Source of the DNA: CAZSWR01 sp964610885 | Lineage (GTDB): Bacteria; Bacteroidota; Ignavibacteria; Kapaibacteriales; UBA2268 | Reading direction: 5' to 3' | DNA length: 40,067 nucleotides | Assembly: GCA_964610885.1 (NCBI GenBank) | Contig: CAZSWR010000023.1 | Coordinates: 1 to 40,067 of the forward strand | Part shown: positions 8,161 to 16,772 of the stretch, piece by piece | Layout of the letters: every line of letters begins with the position of its first letter | Numbering within the stretch: position 1 is the first letter of the stretch | Notes under the pieces: generated by a model | Told to the model about the DNA's origin: nothing | What the model saw: only the letters and a program-made list of their open reading frames with translations | Databases searched by the model: none | Program-made: the position numbers and the translations under genes

Positions 8161-8515
8161 CGCAATTTCTCCACTAATCCTCAACAAAGATTATGTACGA
8201 ACGCACGTGAAAATAATTGCTAAGGAACCGGCAAAGAAGACATTAGCAGCCTGTTGATAAAGTATAGATCGGCCATCCCACGGGTTAACCCGTGGGTTCA
8301 ATACAAGCCATATCTCCAATATTATCAATGTATTAGCCAAACCATTTTTTAGTCCCCTTTAAAAAAGGGGGTTGGGGGATTTGATGATATTTCAATGACT
8401 TACCCGATACCCAATACCCCGTACTTCCATATTTCTTGGCTATTTCTGGCAGGTTCTTGGCACCCGAATAGTATGCGGGAAATTGTACATTCGCAACAAC
8501 TGCGCGCCAAACAGT
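8161..8515. other. Gap carrying a copy of the CCCACGGGTTAACC repeat
   Basis: Holds upstream sequence of the PAS gene, then CAGCCTGTTGATAAAGTA (8247-8264, resembling the terminal repeat of the element at 19440), then the palindromic repeat copy at 8277-8404. No gene. Confidence 0.65.
8277..8404 (+). repeat. Copy A of the ~130-bp CCCACGGGTTAACC repeat family
   Basis: Begins with the perfect 20-base palindrome CCCACGGGTTAACCCGTGGG. It continues through ACAAGCCATATCTCCAATAT, a CCCCTTTAAAAAAGGGGG hairpin and TTTCAATGACTTAC. The order and spacing match copies at 26305-26436 and 33104-33240; the right half alone is near 10218-10270. Confidence 0.82.
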
Positions 8516-9988
8516 TTACTCGAACAGAGTGCCGGCGCCCAAGCCGCCCTTGGGGTCGAATTCTTCCTTGATTCGTTTCATCTCGCTAATGCCGTCCGGG
8601 CCAAACATCTGGAGCAAATACTTCCTCTTGAGCTTCCCGACGCCGTGCTCGGCAGCAATTGTCCCGCCCACCGAAAGTGAATATGAAATAACATCGTCGT
8701 AAAACTTCTCGGCCTTTGCCTTCTCTTCGTCGGTGCGGACGAAAATGTTCGTGTGCAGGTGCGAATTTCCAATATGCCCGAAAATCACGTGGTCCAACCC
8801 CAGCCCGGTCAGTCCGTCGGAAAGGAAATTGTATAGATTCTCGATATGCACGTCCGGCACGGCCACGTCCGGATTGATTTTTGTTTGGCCGTTACGGGCG
8901 ACGATTTCGTTAGTGGCCAACGGCAATTCGTGGCGGAATTCGCGGTGGCGTTCGTGTTCCTGCTCGGTGAATGCCGCCCAGGTGTCCGACGAGTACGGCG
9001 TGTACTGAGCGATTTCCTCGAGCCAAGCGTCGGCCACGGCGCTTTCGTTCTCGCGGGAGTATTCCTGCTCGATCCAAATAGCGCCGAACACGTCCCGCGG
9101 CAGCTGCGGATACTTCGGGCGGAGCAATTCCAGGGATTTCGTATCGAAAAACTCAATCAATCGCGCAGAAATGCCCTTCATTTGCCTATAGTCCGATTGA
9201 TTGTTGTAGCGGCTTTTGTTGCGAATGGAACTAACGAATTCGAACAGTTTTTCCTTTTTGTCGAAAAATGCAATTGCGCCAAATACGGCTTCCGGCGCAG
9301 ACTCCAGCATCAGCTCGGCCGACACGACGACGCCGAGAGTGCCCTCCGAACCGATAAAAAGATCGGCAGCGCTCATCTGCGAAGACGAAAAATAGCCCGC
9401 CGAATGTTTCACTCGGGGCATTTGCAGCCGAGGCCGGTCGAACTCAATTTTTCTCCCATTCTCGGTTTCCAACCAAAAAGCATCGTTGGCGGCCATCTGT
9501 TCCTTGCCCAGATCCAGTATCTCGCCGCTCGGCAGTACAATACGCAATGACTTGACGTAGCTCCGAGTCGCGCCGTATTTGAAAGTGCGCGAACCGGACG
9601 CATTAGTGGCGATGTTCCCGCCGATCGTTGCATTGGTTTCTGTCGGATTGGGAGGGTAGAACAGCCCCGTACCGCGCAGTGCTTCGGCCAGAGCGCCGAG
9701 CGTAACCCCGGCGGAGACTCGAGCCGTCCTCTTTTCGCGGTCGATTTCAATCAGTTTGTCCATCTTTTCCATGGATATGACAGTGCCGCCCATCGGCACC
9801 CGCCCACCGACGAGGCCCGTGCCGGCTCCCGAAATTGTGATCTTCTCGCCGGAGAAATAGAGCTTTCGCATCGCGTCGGCCAGTTCCTCCTCGGTCTCGG
9901 GCATCAGCAGCCTGCCGAGCGAACCATGAAAATTCGAGGCATCCGTTTCGTATTGCAGTATTGTTTCCGGATCAATTTTCTCTATCAT
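8516..9988 (-). CDS. FAD-binding oxidase, GlcD / D-lactate dehydrogenase type
   Basis: 490 residues, ATG at 9986-9988; length is right for a GlcD/Dld2-type flavoprotein. The N-terminal PCMH-type FAD-binding domain shows GAGTGLVGGRVPMGG (54-68) and NPTETNATIGGNIATNASG (114-132), which bind the FAD pyrophosphate. The C-terminal FAD-oxidase domain shows HIGNSHLHTNIF and, close to the end, AEHGVGKLKRKYL. Such enzymes oxidise D-2-hydroxyacids (glycolate, D-lactate, D-2-hydroxyglutarate) and pass electrons to the quinone pool or a partner subunit. No glcE or glcF neighbour is present, so a single-subunit D-lactate or D-2-hydroxyglutarate dehydrogenase is as likely as glycolate oxidase. The substrate cannot be decided from this sequence. 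Confidence 0.88.
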   Translation of the reverse strand: MIEKIDPETILQYETDASNFHGSLGRLLMPETEEELADAMRKLYFSGEKITISGAGTGLVGGRVPMGGTVISMEKMDKLIEIDREKRTARVSAGVTLGALAEALRGTGLFYPPNPTETNATIGGNIATNASGSRTFKYGATRSYVKSLRIVLPSGEILDLGKEQMAANDAFWLETENGRKIEFDRPRLQMPRVKHSAGYFSSSQMSAADLFIGSEGTLGVVVSAELMLESAPEAVFGAIAFFDKKEKLFEFVSSIRNKSRYNNQSDYRQMKGISARLIEFFDTKSLELLRPKYPQLPRDVFGAIWIEQEYSRENESAVADAWLEEIAQYTPYSSDTWAAFTEQEHERHREFRHELPLATNEIVARNGQTKINPDVAVPDVHIENLYNFLSDGLTGLGLDHVIFGHIGNSHLHTNIFVRTDEEKAKAEKFYDDVISYSLSVGGTIAAEHGVGKLKRKYLLQMFGPDGISEMKRIKEEFDPKGGLGAGTLFE

Positions 9989-10031
9989 ATCAAACCTCTA
10001 AGAGTCTGTTGAAAAATTAACTCTGTGCAAT

Positions 10032-10161
10032 GGGGCTGTCTCAAAAGCCTGAAAAACTGTTTTTTGTCATGTTGAACGAAGTGAAACATCCATATTCAGC
10101 AATGACTTATGAAGGGCATGGATTCTTCACTACGTTCAGAATGACACTTTGAGACAGTCCC
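10032..10161. mobile_element. MITE-like element, GGGGCTGTCTCAAAAG ends (copy 1)
   Basis: 130 bp. The left end GGGGCTGTCTCAAA is inverted at the right end (TTTGAGACAGTCCC). Inside, TGTTGAACGAAGTGAA pairs with TTCACTACGTTCAGAA. The second copy at 12236-12367 has the same layout. No coding capacity. Just upstream, 10001-10015 (AGAGTCTGTTGAAAA) resembles an end of the element at 19440. Confidence 0.8.
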
Positions 10162-10284
10162 TTCGATCGTGCACCAATCTCGAACAATATCAGTTGGTTA
10201 CGCGAATGCTTTCTTTGGCCCCCTTTGAAAAATGAGGGTGGGGAATTTGCTGATACTTCAACTACTTACCCTATATCCAATACC

Positions 10285-11088
10285 CTATACCCCAAGATTC
10301 GCCTCTGCCAATTGCCGAGCCTGCTCGAAAAGCAAAGCCGAGGCCGTGGCTGCAACGTTCAGCGAGTCCACGACGCCCGAAACAGGCAGCTCGACGATGC
10401 TGTCGCAAACGTCCAGCAGCTCGCGAGCCACGCCAAAGCCTTCGCTGCCCATAATCAACGCAAACCGCTGTGGGAAACGGTAATCGTAAACCGATACTGA
10501 CTCTGTGTCTTGCTCGGCTGCGATTAGCGCGCGGCCCTGCGATTTAAGTTCGTTGGCAGCGGCAAGGAGCGAGCCAGAAATGCAGTATTTAATCGAAAAG
10601 CAAGCGCCGAGCGACACTCTGACGGCCCTGCGCAGGAATGGATGCGCCGATGGTTTGTCCAAAACAATTGAATCGATGCCAAACGCTGCCGCCGTCCGAA
10701 TGATTGCGCCCACATTCTCGGCGTCAATGACGCGGTCCAAAACGAGCACCCGGCCGGACATTTCGCTGATTGGCGTTTCCGGCAGCCGGCGGCCAAGCGC
10801 AAGTATGCCCTGATGCAGCCTGTAGCCGACGATGCCCTCGAGCACGGCTTTATCGGCCACGAAGCAGCTATCGTCGGGCACGCCTTTGCCGGCAATCGCA
10901 TCGGAATATTTCTCGTAGAAGTCCGATTGCGCCAGTACGGAAACCACTTCGACCGAGGAACGGAGCAGCCGGCGGACAGTTTTCTCGCCCTCGGCGACGA
11001 ATATCGACTGCCGAGTGTGCCCGGCCGGCGTGAACCTTAGATTGCGGTAATCGTCGATTCGGGGGTCGTTTGCTGTAATCTCGATCAT
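10285..11088 (-). CDS. SpoU/TrmH-family RNA 2'-O-methyltransferase
   Basis: 267 residues. The C-terminal SPOUT domain has the three class motifs: NVGAIIRTAAAFG (motif 1, SAM/RNA-binding Asn-Arg), LIMGSEGFGV (motif 2), and ELPVSGVVDSLNVAATASALL (motif 3, trefoil knot that binds SAM). The N-terminal part, with FVAEGEKTVRRLL, fits the L30-like substrate-binding domain of RlmB/TsnR-type enzymes. It should methylate a ribose 2'-OH in rRNA or tRNA; the site cannot be told. Its ATG overlaps the stop of the upstream EEP-lipoprotein gene in an ATGA arrangement, so the two are probably translationally coupled. A second, shorter SpoU protein is at 32446-33027. Confidence 0.9.
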   Translation of the reverse strand: MIEITANDPRIDDYRNLRFTPAGHTRQSIFVAEGEKTVRRLLRSSVEVVSVLAQSDFYEKYSDAIAGKGVPDDSCFVADKAVLEGIVGYRLHQGILALGRRLPETPISEMSGRVLVLDRVIDAENVGAIIRTAAAFGIDSIVLDKPSAHPFLRRAVRVSLGACFSIKYCISGSLLAAANELKSQGRALIAAEQDTESVSVYDYRFPQRFALIMGSEGFGVARELLDVCDSIVELPVSGVVDSLNVAATASALLFEQARQLAEANLGV

Positions 11089-12002
11089 TTTGTAATTTCC
11101 GCTGAATCTTCGTCCGGCTCGGTAACGTCCAAGCGGATCGTCAGCGGGCAGTGGTCGGAAATCTTCTCTGCCTTGTCCTTGCCGAGCGCCGAATATGTGT
11201 CATAGACGAATACGCCCTGTTGCTTGTAGCGGCGGAGGGTTTCTTTGGATATGACAATTTGGTCGATGCCGAATTTATTCGTGAATTTGCAGCTCTTGGT
11301 CGAATCGGTTAGGAATTTCATGTTCGGATTCTTGTAAATTGCCGTCAGAGTCGGTTTCTCCCAGCGGAGCGGGAAATCGTTGAAATCGCCGACGATGATG
11401 ACGTTCTTCTCGCCAGAGTTGGCAAGCAATGAATCGGCCCAAGCGGACATAACCTCAGATTGTTTCGAGCGCATTTCCTTGCTGGCGCGGCGTTTCTCGT
11501 CCGTATCGTCGTATTGCGAGGTGGATTTCAGGTGCACCGTCATAATGTACGTATCGAGATTCCCTTTGCGGACATAGACCACATAGCCCGGGCGGTTCCT
11601 CGATGTGTCGATCGCCAGCGGGAAATATGTGCCAATGGGTTTCACCGACAGATCGCGGCGATATAGGAAGCCCACATTCTGTTCGTGGCCGTTCTTGTCC
11701 AGCACGAAATCGTAATCCGGCAGGTACTTCATAAGCGAATTCATTGCTTTGTCGTTCTCCACCTCTTGGATGCCAATAATATCGGCATTCAATTCGTTGA
11801 CCACTTTTGCCATAGCCTCGAAATCGGCTTCGGTGCGGGGCTTTTTGTCGTCCTTGCCGTCGCCGAGCCATTCCATATTGAAAGTGCCGACCACAAGGGC
11901 CTTCGGATCGTTTGGCATTGCTTTCTGTGGCTGCCCTTTCGGCGCGCAAGACATCGTGAAAGCGACAGCTGCGCCCATTATTATTGCTTTGATATAGTTC
12001 AT
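11085..12002 (-). CDS. Endonuclease/exonuclease/phosphatase (EEP)-fold exported protein, probable lipoprotein
   Basis: 305 residues. Signal sequence with Cys19 in FTMSCAPKG, a weak lipobox, so lipidation is likely but not certain. The EEP fold is evident: GTFNMEWL (Asn42), GIQEVEN (Glu80, metal ligand), MTVHLKS (His157), VGDFNDF (Asp206/Asn208), FGIDQIV and SDHCPL (Asp283-His284). All expected catalytic and Mg2+-binding positions are present, so it is probably an active phosphodiesterase, nuclease or phosphatase in the periplasm. The family covers DNases, sphingomyelinases and inositol phosphatases; substrate unknown. It is followed by the SpoU methylase gene with a 4-base overlap. A possible small ORF precedes it with a similar overlap. 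Confidence 0.87.
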   Translation of the reverse strand: MNYIKAIIMGAAVAFTMSCAPKGQPQKAMPNDPKALVVGTFNMEWLGDGKDDKKPRTEADFEAMAKVVNELNADIIGIQEVENDKAMNSLMKYLPDYDFVLDKNGHEQNVGFLYRRDLSVKPIGTYFPLAIDTSRNRPGYVVYVRKGNLDTYIMTVHLKSTSQYDDTDEKRRASKEMRSKQSEVMSAWADSLLANSGEKNVIIVGDFNDFPLRWEKPTLTAIYKNPNMKFLTDSTKSCKFTNKFGIDQIVISKETLRRYKQQGVFVYDTYSALGKDKAEKISDHCPLTIRLDVTEPDEDSAEITK

Positions 12003-12187
12003 TGTGCTTTTGTTATATATTTTACAAAATTATTATCGTCGGTTCCGCAGCGGGCCAATCCACTGCTTCCTGGAATTTTATTTTCAAATAAGTTCTTCTC
12101 TAAATCATCAAAATTGGGATCTATAACGTTTCGTTGGTGTAGATCTATGAGACAGTAGCAGTAGAATTTAAATTCATCTTGCGACAT
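11999..12187 (-). CDS. Possible small protein, 62 residues, unrecognised
   Basis: An open frame from the ATG at 12185-12187 (MSQDEFKFYCYCLIDLHQRN...) stops at 11999-12001, its TGA overlapping the ATG of the EEP gene. The overlap and acidic, non-repeat composition favour translation; the lack of any recognisable family and the adjacent MITE-like element argue against. It could be a leader peptide or the 3' end of a gene interrupted by the element at 12236. Confidence 0.3.
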   Translation of the reverse strand: MSQDEFKFYCYCLIDLHQRNVIDPNFDDLEKNLFENKIPGSSGLARCGTDDNNFVKYITKAQ

Positions 12188-12235
12188 GATTTCTAACCAC
12201 CCCAGAAACCCATTGCTACGCAAAGGTTTTCTCAT

Positions 12236-12367
12236 GGGGTGTCTCAAAAGCCCGAAAAACTGTTTATTTTGTCATGTTGAACGAAGTGAAACATCCATAA
12301 TTGGCTAGGACTTATCAATAAAAATGGATTCTTCACTTCGTTCAGAATGACACTTTTAGGACACCCC
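12236..12367. mobile_element. MITE-like element, GGGGTGTCTCAAAAG ends (copy 2)
   Basis: 132 bp. The left end GGGGTGTCTCAAAAG is inverted at the right end (CTTTTAGGACACCCC). The interior has the same TCATGTTGAACGAAGTGAAA ... TTCACTTCGTTCAGAATGACA arms as the copy at 10032-10161. The two copies flank the SpoU/EEP gene pair. It lies about 60 bp downstream of the protease stop and may also help end its transcript. Confidence 0.8.
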
Positions 12368-12430
12368 CACAGTTTTAAATTCAAACAACGCGCCCAACTA
12401 AAATGATATAGAACCAAATATTTCTTCACC

Positions 12431-15400
12431 TTACTTTACAACTGCGAACTTCTTCAAATCCGAATCCGAGTAGCTGCCGTCCGGGTTCGCGCGGCGGATT
12501 TTGTACAGGTAGATGCCGGTTTCCAAGCGGTTGCCGTTTTCGTCCAATCCGTCCCACTCCACGCCGCCATTGTTGTCGGTTTCGCTGAGCGAGCGAAGGA
12601 ATTTGTTTGTGAGCGAATAGATTTCGATTATGCAATTCGTCGGCAGTCCCGCGAATCGGATTGTCGGATTGGCCGAGTACCTGATCGGATTCGGCGCAAC
12701 GAACGTATTTGAAAAATCGCTTTCGTTCAGCACGAACGACATAGTGTTTCCGGCGCCTTTCGTGATCGGGTGGCCCAGCTCGGAGACGACGTTCGCCACG
12801 GTAATTGAATATGTGATTCCGTGCGGGCCGATGTTTGATTGCGGGTCGAGGTGCACGATAATGCTCTTTTCGTCTGCGAGGTTCCTTTCGGCGGAGGCTA
12901 CTGCCCCCGTGGGCGCGATTGAGTAATTGCTTCTGTCCAAGGCTCCGGCCGCGGGTTTCTCCGTGAAGCCGAGTGCCAATGTGTATTTGTCGATTAAAGT
13001 CAAATTAGCAAGGTACATTTCCGCCGCGGCTGTGTCCGGCGAGAAAACGAAAGGCCTCACGCCAGCCGTTGTGGGCGAATTGTAATAGTCCGGGAACGAA
13101 CCGTAGTTTAGCGTATAGTTTCCGGGAATAATATCATTTTCGAAAGTGGCAAGCACCGCGGTGTCGCAAATCCTATTGACGGTCTGCGGATAAATTTTTT
13201 CGGCCGAACCTTCGGGCGCGATCGAGAAAACTGACGGCTCTATTACTCTGCTGGTGAGCCGGCCGGAATAAGCAATTGCAATCGAACGCGCTCCTTTGGC
13301 CTGGACCGAATTGGGCGCGTAGGGGTTGTGAGTGAATACTGAAACAATATCCGCGTGTTTGCTGTCTTGGTCTGCCAGATCGGAATTGTGGGCAATGACT
13401 GTGAAATAGTACCACGAATTGCGATCCAAACCGTTTAATTTATGCGTGGTATCGGCCTTCACGGCCACTTGGTCGAATTCGATAACCGAACCGTTCACTC
13501 GGCCGAGCATCACTTTGTACAGTTTTGCCTTGTCGCTCGCCCGCCAGCGCAGCACAGCCGTCGTGTCCGTTTCGCAATAGGCATAGAGTTCCGTTGGGGC
13601 TTGCGGCCCAGAGAAACCGTAATCATATTTGAAAAAGTTGGAGAACTCGCCGATCGAGATGCAAACTTCCGGTTTGCCGTCGCGGTCGAAATCGTGGACA
13701 ATTGCCGAGTTCGAGAAACTGGCCGGCAGGTACCATGACGGCACCATCGTGCGCCTGTCCTTGTTCCATTTGAAAAAATAAGTGTTGCCGAAAGGAGTAA
13801 GTATCAACGTTTCGCATGCGTCGCCGTCCACGCTGCCGGCCGAGATTCCATTGCGGTAGTCCACGCCGGACGAGGTGCGGCCTTCGCGAATCCCGCAGAC
13901 ATAGTGTTTCCAAATTATTTCGAATTGCGAAGTTTCTTTGTTGAATTTGAAAAGCCTGTATTCGCGGATCTCATTCTTAAGATTGTCATATCCATAGAAG
14001 ATTTTCGAGCTTATCCCGGCGGCGAGCAGCTCGGCCGAACCGTCCCCGTCCACGTCAGCCGTGCAGAGGTAGCGAGTGCTCTCGCTTGTATTGGCCGAAT
14101 CGATGAACATCGTGGAAAACGCACCATTTTCGTATCGGCAGATGATCAATTGGCCTCGTTTGTTGTAGAACGAAATCTGTGGTTTGCCGCTCCCGTCGAA
14201 GTTCCCAGCGGCGAACGAAGGATAGGTGCTGAGCGCCTTGTAGCGTTTCTCCACGTTGGTCTGGGCCAAGAGGCTGTATCGGCCGTTCTTGAAATGGAAC
14301 ACATGGAACGCAGAGTCCGAGTATGCGATCAAATCCTTCAGCCCGTCCCCGTCGAAATCAAGCATTCCGGCGGCCCATAGGTTGTTCGATGTGGTATCGG
14401 AAAAAAGTATCGAAGAAAATGGAGACTCGCCCTTCGATTTCGATTGGTACAGTATGCTCCTCCAGCGGGATTTCGTGAACACTTCCGGGATGCCGTCCCC
14501 GTTGGAATCGCCATACCCCACGGGCACCCACGGTGCCGATAACGAATCGACCAAAACGACCGAATCCTTGTCGAAGCTGTATGAATAGGATTTCGACCAA
14601 GCTATGTCGTTGGTTACGAACGAAGCGAGGCCGTCCGAGTACAGGTCTGCCGCGTCGTTCATCAGGTAGCTGGCCGGGAAATGGGCTTTCATCATGTCGA
14701 AGCCGCTGGTCGGGAGCGGGTCTTTCGGCGGTGTGAACTCGATTGTGTCCCGCAGAGTGGCCCCGTCCGTCCGTGTGCAAATGACTTCGGCTGTGTATTC
14801 TTCGCCGGGCATGACGTTGCCCGAAAGCGATAGTATATGGTAGCGAGTAACATAGTCCCAATTGGTAACAGTTGTCAGATCCATCGGGTCGGATTTGGGC
14901 GCAAACCTTACGGACATCGTAGCCGGAGAGCTGGTCCGGGCCGTAATGAGCATTGAATAAGAGTTGTCCTTGAGCGCGGGCGTCGCCATCACCGAATCCA
15001 TCGAAAAGCCCGAAGCGGACGAGTCCAAAACGATCATGGCCCTTTTTTCCACGGTTTTGCTGTTTTTCAAATAAATAAGCATCCGCACAGAATACTCGCC
15101 ATTGGCGTACCCCGAAGGGTCGATCAATGCCACTGTGTCGTTCTTTGGTTGAGAAGTAATCTTTTTGCCCAACACATTCCACACTTCTGGTGTTTCGCCC
15201 TTGCCGATCATTATTTCCATATAGTCGAAAAGTGGCGTGATGCCGGTGGCAACCACCGGGATAGCCGAGCCTTTGCGGTCGAAATAATTCCCGGAGATTG
15301 GCGAATGCAGAGCCAGATTGGTTTTGCCGATATAATTCACGGCTTCGGCAGCCGAGAGGATTCCAAATCCGTTTTCGTAAGTCCAGCCGGAGAAGTCAAT

Positions 15401-16690
15401 ACTTTTCGCTGTGAGCGTGATGATTCCGCCGAGGTCCGCCGGGGTTAGCTTGGGGTCAAGCCCGAGCAGCAGGGCCGCCGTTGCTGTAACGTGCGGAGTG
15501 GACATCGAAGTGCCGGACGCCTTGCGGTACTCCGTTCCAAGTGCCGTCGTCAGTACGCTGTTCCCCGGGGCCAACAGTGCGAGCCGTGGGCCATAGTTGC
15601 TGCTGCCGTCCTTTTGGCCAGTCGAATTGGACGAACCGACCGACATAACTTCTTCGTAGTCCGAAGGATAGTGCGGCAAATCGTTTCCGTTGTTGCCGGA
15701 AGAACAAACAATGAGGCAACCCATCGAGCGGGCGAACTTCACTGCGTCGTGGACAATCTTCGATTCGGTTTCCTCGCCGAAGCTGCAATTGATCACCTTA
15801 GCTCCAGCAATTGCGCAATAGACTATGCCTGCGGCTATGTTCGATGATTCGCCTTCGCCGTTCAGGTCGAACGAACGGGCAATCAATAGTTTCGATTCGG
15901 GAGCCAGCCCGATTGTGCCCTTGCCCTTGACTTCCTGCGCTGCGATGATCCCGCCGACGGCTGTTCCGTGGCCGTTTTCGTCCAAGGGGATCGGGTCGGG
16001 AGCGGACCAGTCTCCGAAATTGAAAGCATATTGGTCAATAAAATCGTATCCAATCACGTCGTCAGCGAATCCATTGCCATCGTTATCGATTCCGTCGAAA
16101 TCGCCGGATACGCCATTGCGTATTTCCGTGCTTGGCCACGGGTCGTATTTTCCGTTATGATTAATGTCTTCGGCAGTGTTAATGTGCAGCGCCGGAGCCA
16201 GCGCAGGATGATAGAAATCAATACCAGTATCGACGATGCCGACCGTAACGCCTTTGCCTTTGGATTTCGCCCAGGCCGATGCGGCGCCGACGGCTTTCAA
16301 GGCCCATTGGTCGTCTTTCGTAACTTCGGACGCCTTGATTTGGTCGATTTTGATGATATAGTTCGGCTCGACCGAGATCACCGACGGATCCCGGCGCAAA
16401 GCCGCAATTGCTCTGTCTGCTGCCGCTTTCGATTCGAATCGGACGACCATTGTATTGTCCAAATCGCGGAGCAGCGCGGCCGATGCCTGCACCATTTCCG
16501 TGCTTCGTTTGGCCGCATCGAACGATTCGGGAAGCAGCAATTGAGCTTTGGCGTTTTGCTCGGAGGCAAGCAGGGCGCGAGTGGCCATTTTGTCTTTGGC
16601 GCGCACAATGTACGAGCGCACTTCGGTCGCTTGGGCCGCCACCGAGGCGACAAAAATCAGGGCAGTTGCTATTAAAATATTTCTTCTCAT
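12431..16690 (-). CDS. Subtilisin-like (S8) protease with FG-GAP repeats, Fn3 and T9SS/FlgD-type C-terminal domain
   Basis: 1419 residues from the ATG at 16688-16690, with GGAAAG upstream; a GTG four codons earlier is less likely. Order: signal peptide (1-~20), inhibitor-I9-like propeptide (~25-112, ending SVEPNYI), S8 catalytic domain (~125-460) with Asp154 in VDTGID, His241 in NGHGTAVGG, Ser395 in SGTSMSTPHV and oxyanion Asn in SSGNNG. Between Asp and His is an acidic insert with DINHNGKYD and DFDGIDNDGNGFADD that looks like Ca2+-binding loops. Then a beta-rich region, six FG-GAP-like repeats (GDSNGDGIPEVF, DFDGDGLKDLI, NFDGSGKPQI, DVDGDGSAELL, and others; ~720-1010), a fibronectin III domain (~1035-1125), further Ig-like domains, and a C-terminal FlgD-Ig-like sorting domain (FVAPNPIRYSANPTIRF ... 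LKKFAVVK). An active secreted or cell-surface protease is expected. Confidence 0.92.
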   Translation of the reverse strand: MRRNILIATALIFVASVAAQATEVRSYIVRAKDKMATRALLASEQNAKAQLLLPESFDAAKRSTEMVQASAALLRDLDNTMVVRFESKAAADRAIAALRRDPSVISVEPNYIIKIDQIKASEVTKDDQWALKAVGAASAWAKSKGKGVTVGIVDTGIDFYHPALAPALHINTAEDINHNGKYDPWPSTEIRNGVSGDFDGIDNDGNGFADDVIGYDFIDQYAFNFGDWSAPDPIPLDENGHGTAVGGIIAAQEVKGKGTIGLAPESKLLIARSFDLNGEGESSNIAAGIVYCAIAGAKVINCSFGEETESKIVHDAVKFARSMGCLIVCSSGNNGNDLPHYPSDYEEVMSVGSSNSTGQKDGSSNYGPRLALLAPGNSVLTTALGTEYRKASGTSMSTPHVTATAALLLGLDPKLTPADLGGIITLTAKSIDFSGWTYENGFGILSAAEAVNYIGKTNLALHSPISGNYFDRKGSAIPVVATGITPLFDYMEIMIGKGETPEVWNVLGKKITSQPKNDTVALIDPSGYANGEYSVRMLIYLKNSKTVEKRAMIVLDSSASGFSMDSVMATPALKDNSYSMLITARTSSPATMSVRFAPKSDPMDLTTVTNWDYVTRYHILSLSGNVMPGEEYTAEVICTRTDGATLRDTIEFTPPKDPLPTSGFDMMKAHFPASYLMNDAADLYSDGLASFVTNDIAWSKSYSYSFDKDSVVLVDSLSAPWVPVGYGDSNGDGIPEVFTKSRWRSILYQSKSKGESPFSSILFSDTTSNNLWAAGMLDFDGDGLKDLIAYSDSAFHVFHFKNGRYSLLAQTNVEKRYKALSTYPSFAAGNFDGSGKPQISFYNKRGQLIICRYENGAFSTMFIDSANTSESTRYLCTADVDGDGSAELLAAGISSKIFYGYDNLKNEIREYRLFKFNKETSQFEIIWKHYVCGIREGRTSSGVDYRNGISAGSVDGDACETLILTPFGNTYFFKWNKDRRTMVPSWYLPASFSNSAIVHDFDRDGKPEVCISIGEFSNFFKYDYGFSGPQAPTELYAYCETDTTAVLRWRASDKAKLYKVMLGRVNGSVIEFDQVAVKADTTHKLNGLDRNSWYYFTVIAHNSDLADQDSKHADIVSVFTHNPYAPNSVQAKGARSIAIAYSGRLTSRVIEPSVFSIAPEGSAEKIYPQTVNRICDTAVLATFENDIIPGNYTLNYGSFPDYYNSPTTAGVRPFVFSPDTAAAEMYLANLTLIDKYTLALGFTEKPAAGALDRSNYSIAPTGAVASAERNLADEKSIIVHLDPQSNIGPHGITYSITVANVVSELGHPITKGAGNTMSFVLNESDFSNTFVAPNPIRYSANPTIRFAGLPTNCIIEIYSLTNKFLRSLSETDNNGGVEWDGLDENGNRLETGIYLYKIRRANPDGSYSDSDLKKFAVVK

Positions 16691-16772
16691 GTTGCTTTCC
16701 ACGGGCGGGCCAATGCCGCCAATCGTTCCATTTCGTTAAAAAATCAAAATTTCTTGCTTGAATCAGTCCCGA

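Noticed and set aside
12244..12429. 61-codon minus-strand ORF after the protease gene
   Set aside because: Lies almost wholly inside the MITE-like repeat at 12236-12367.
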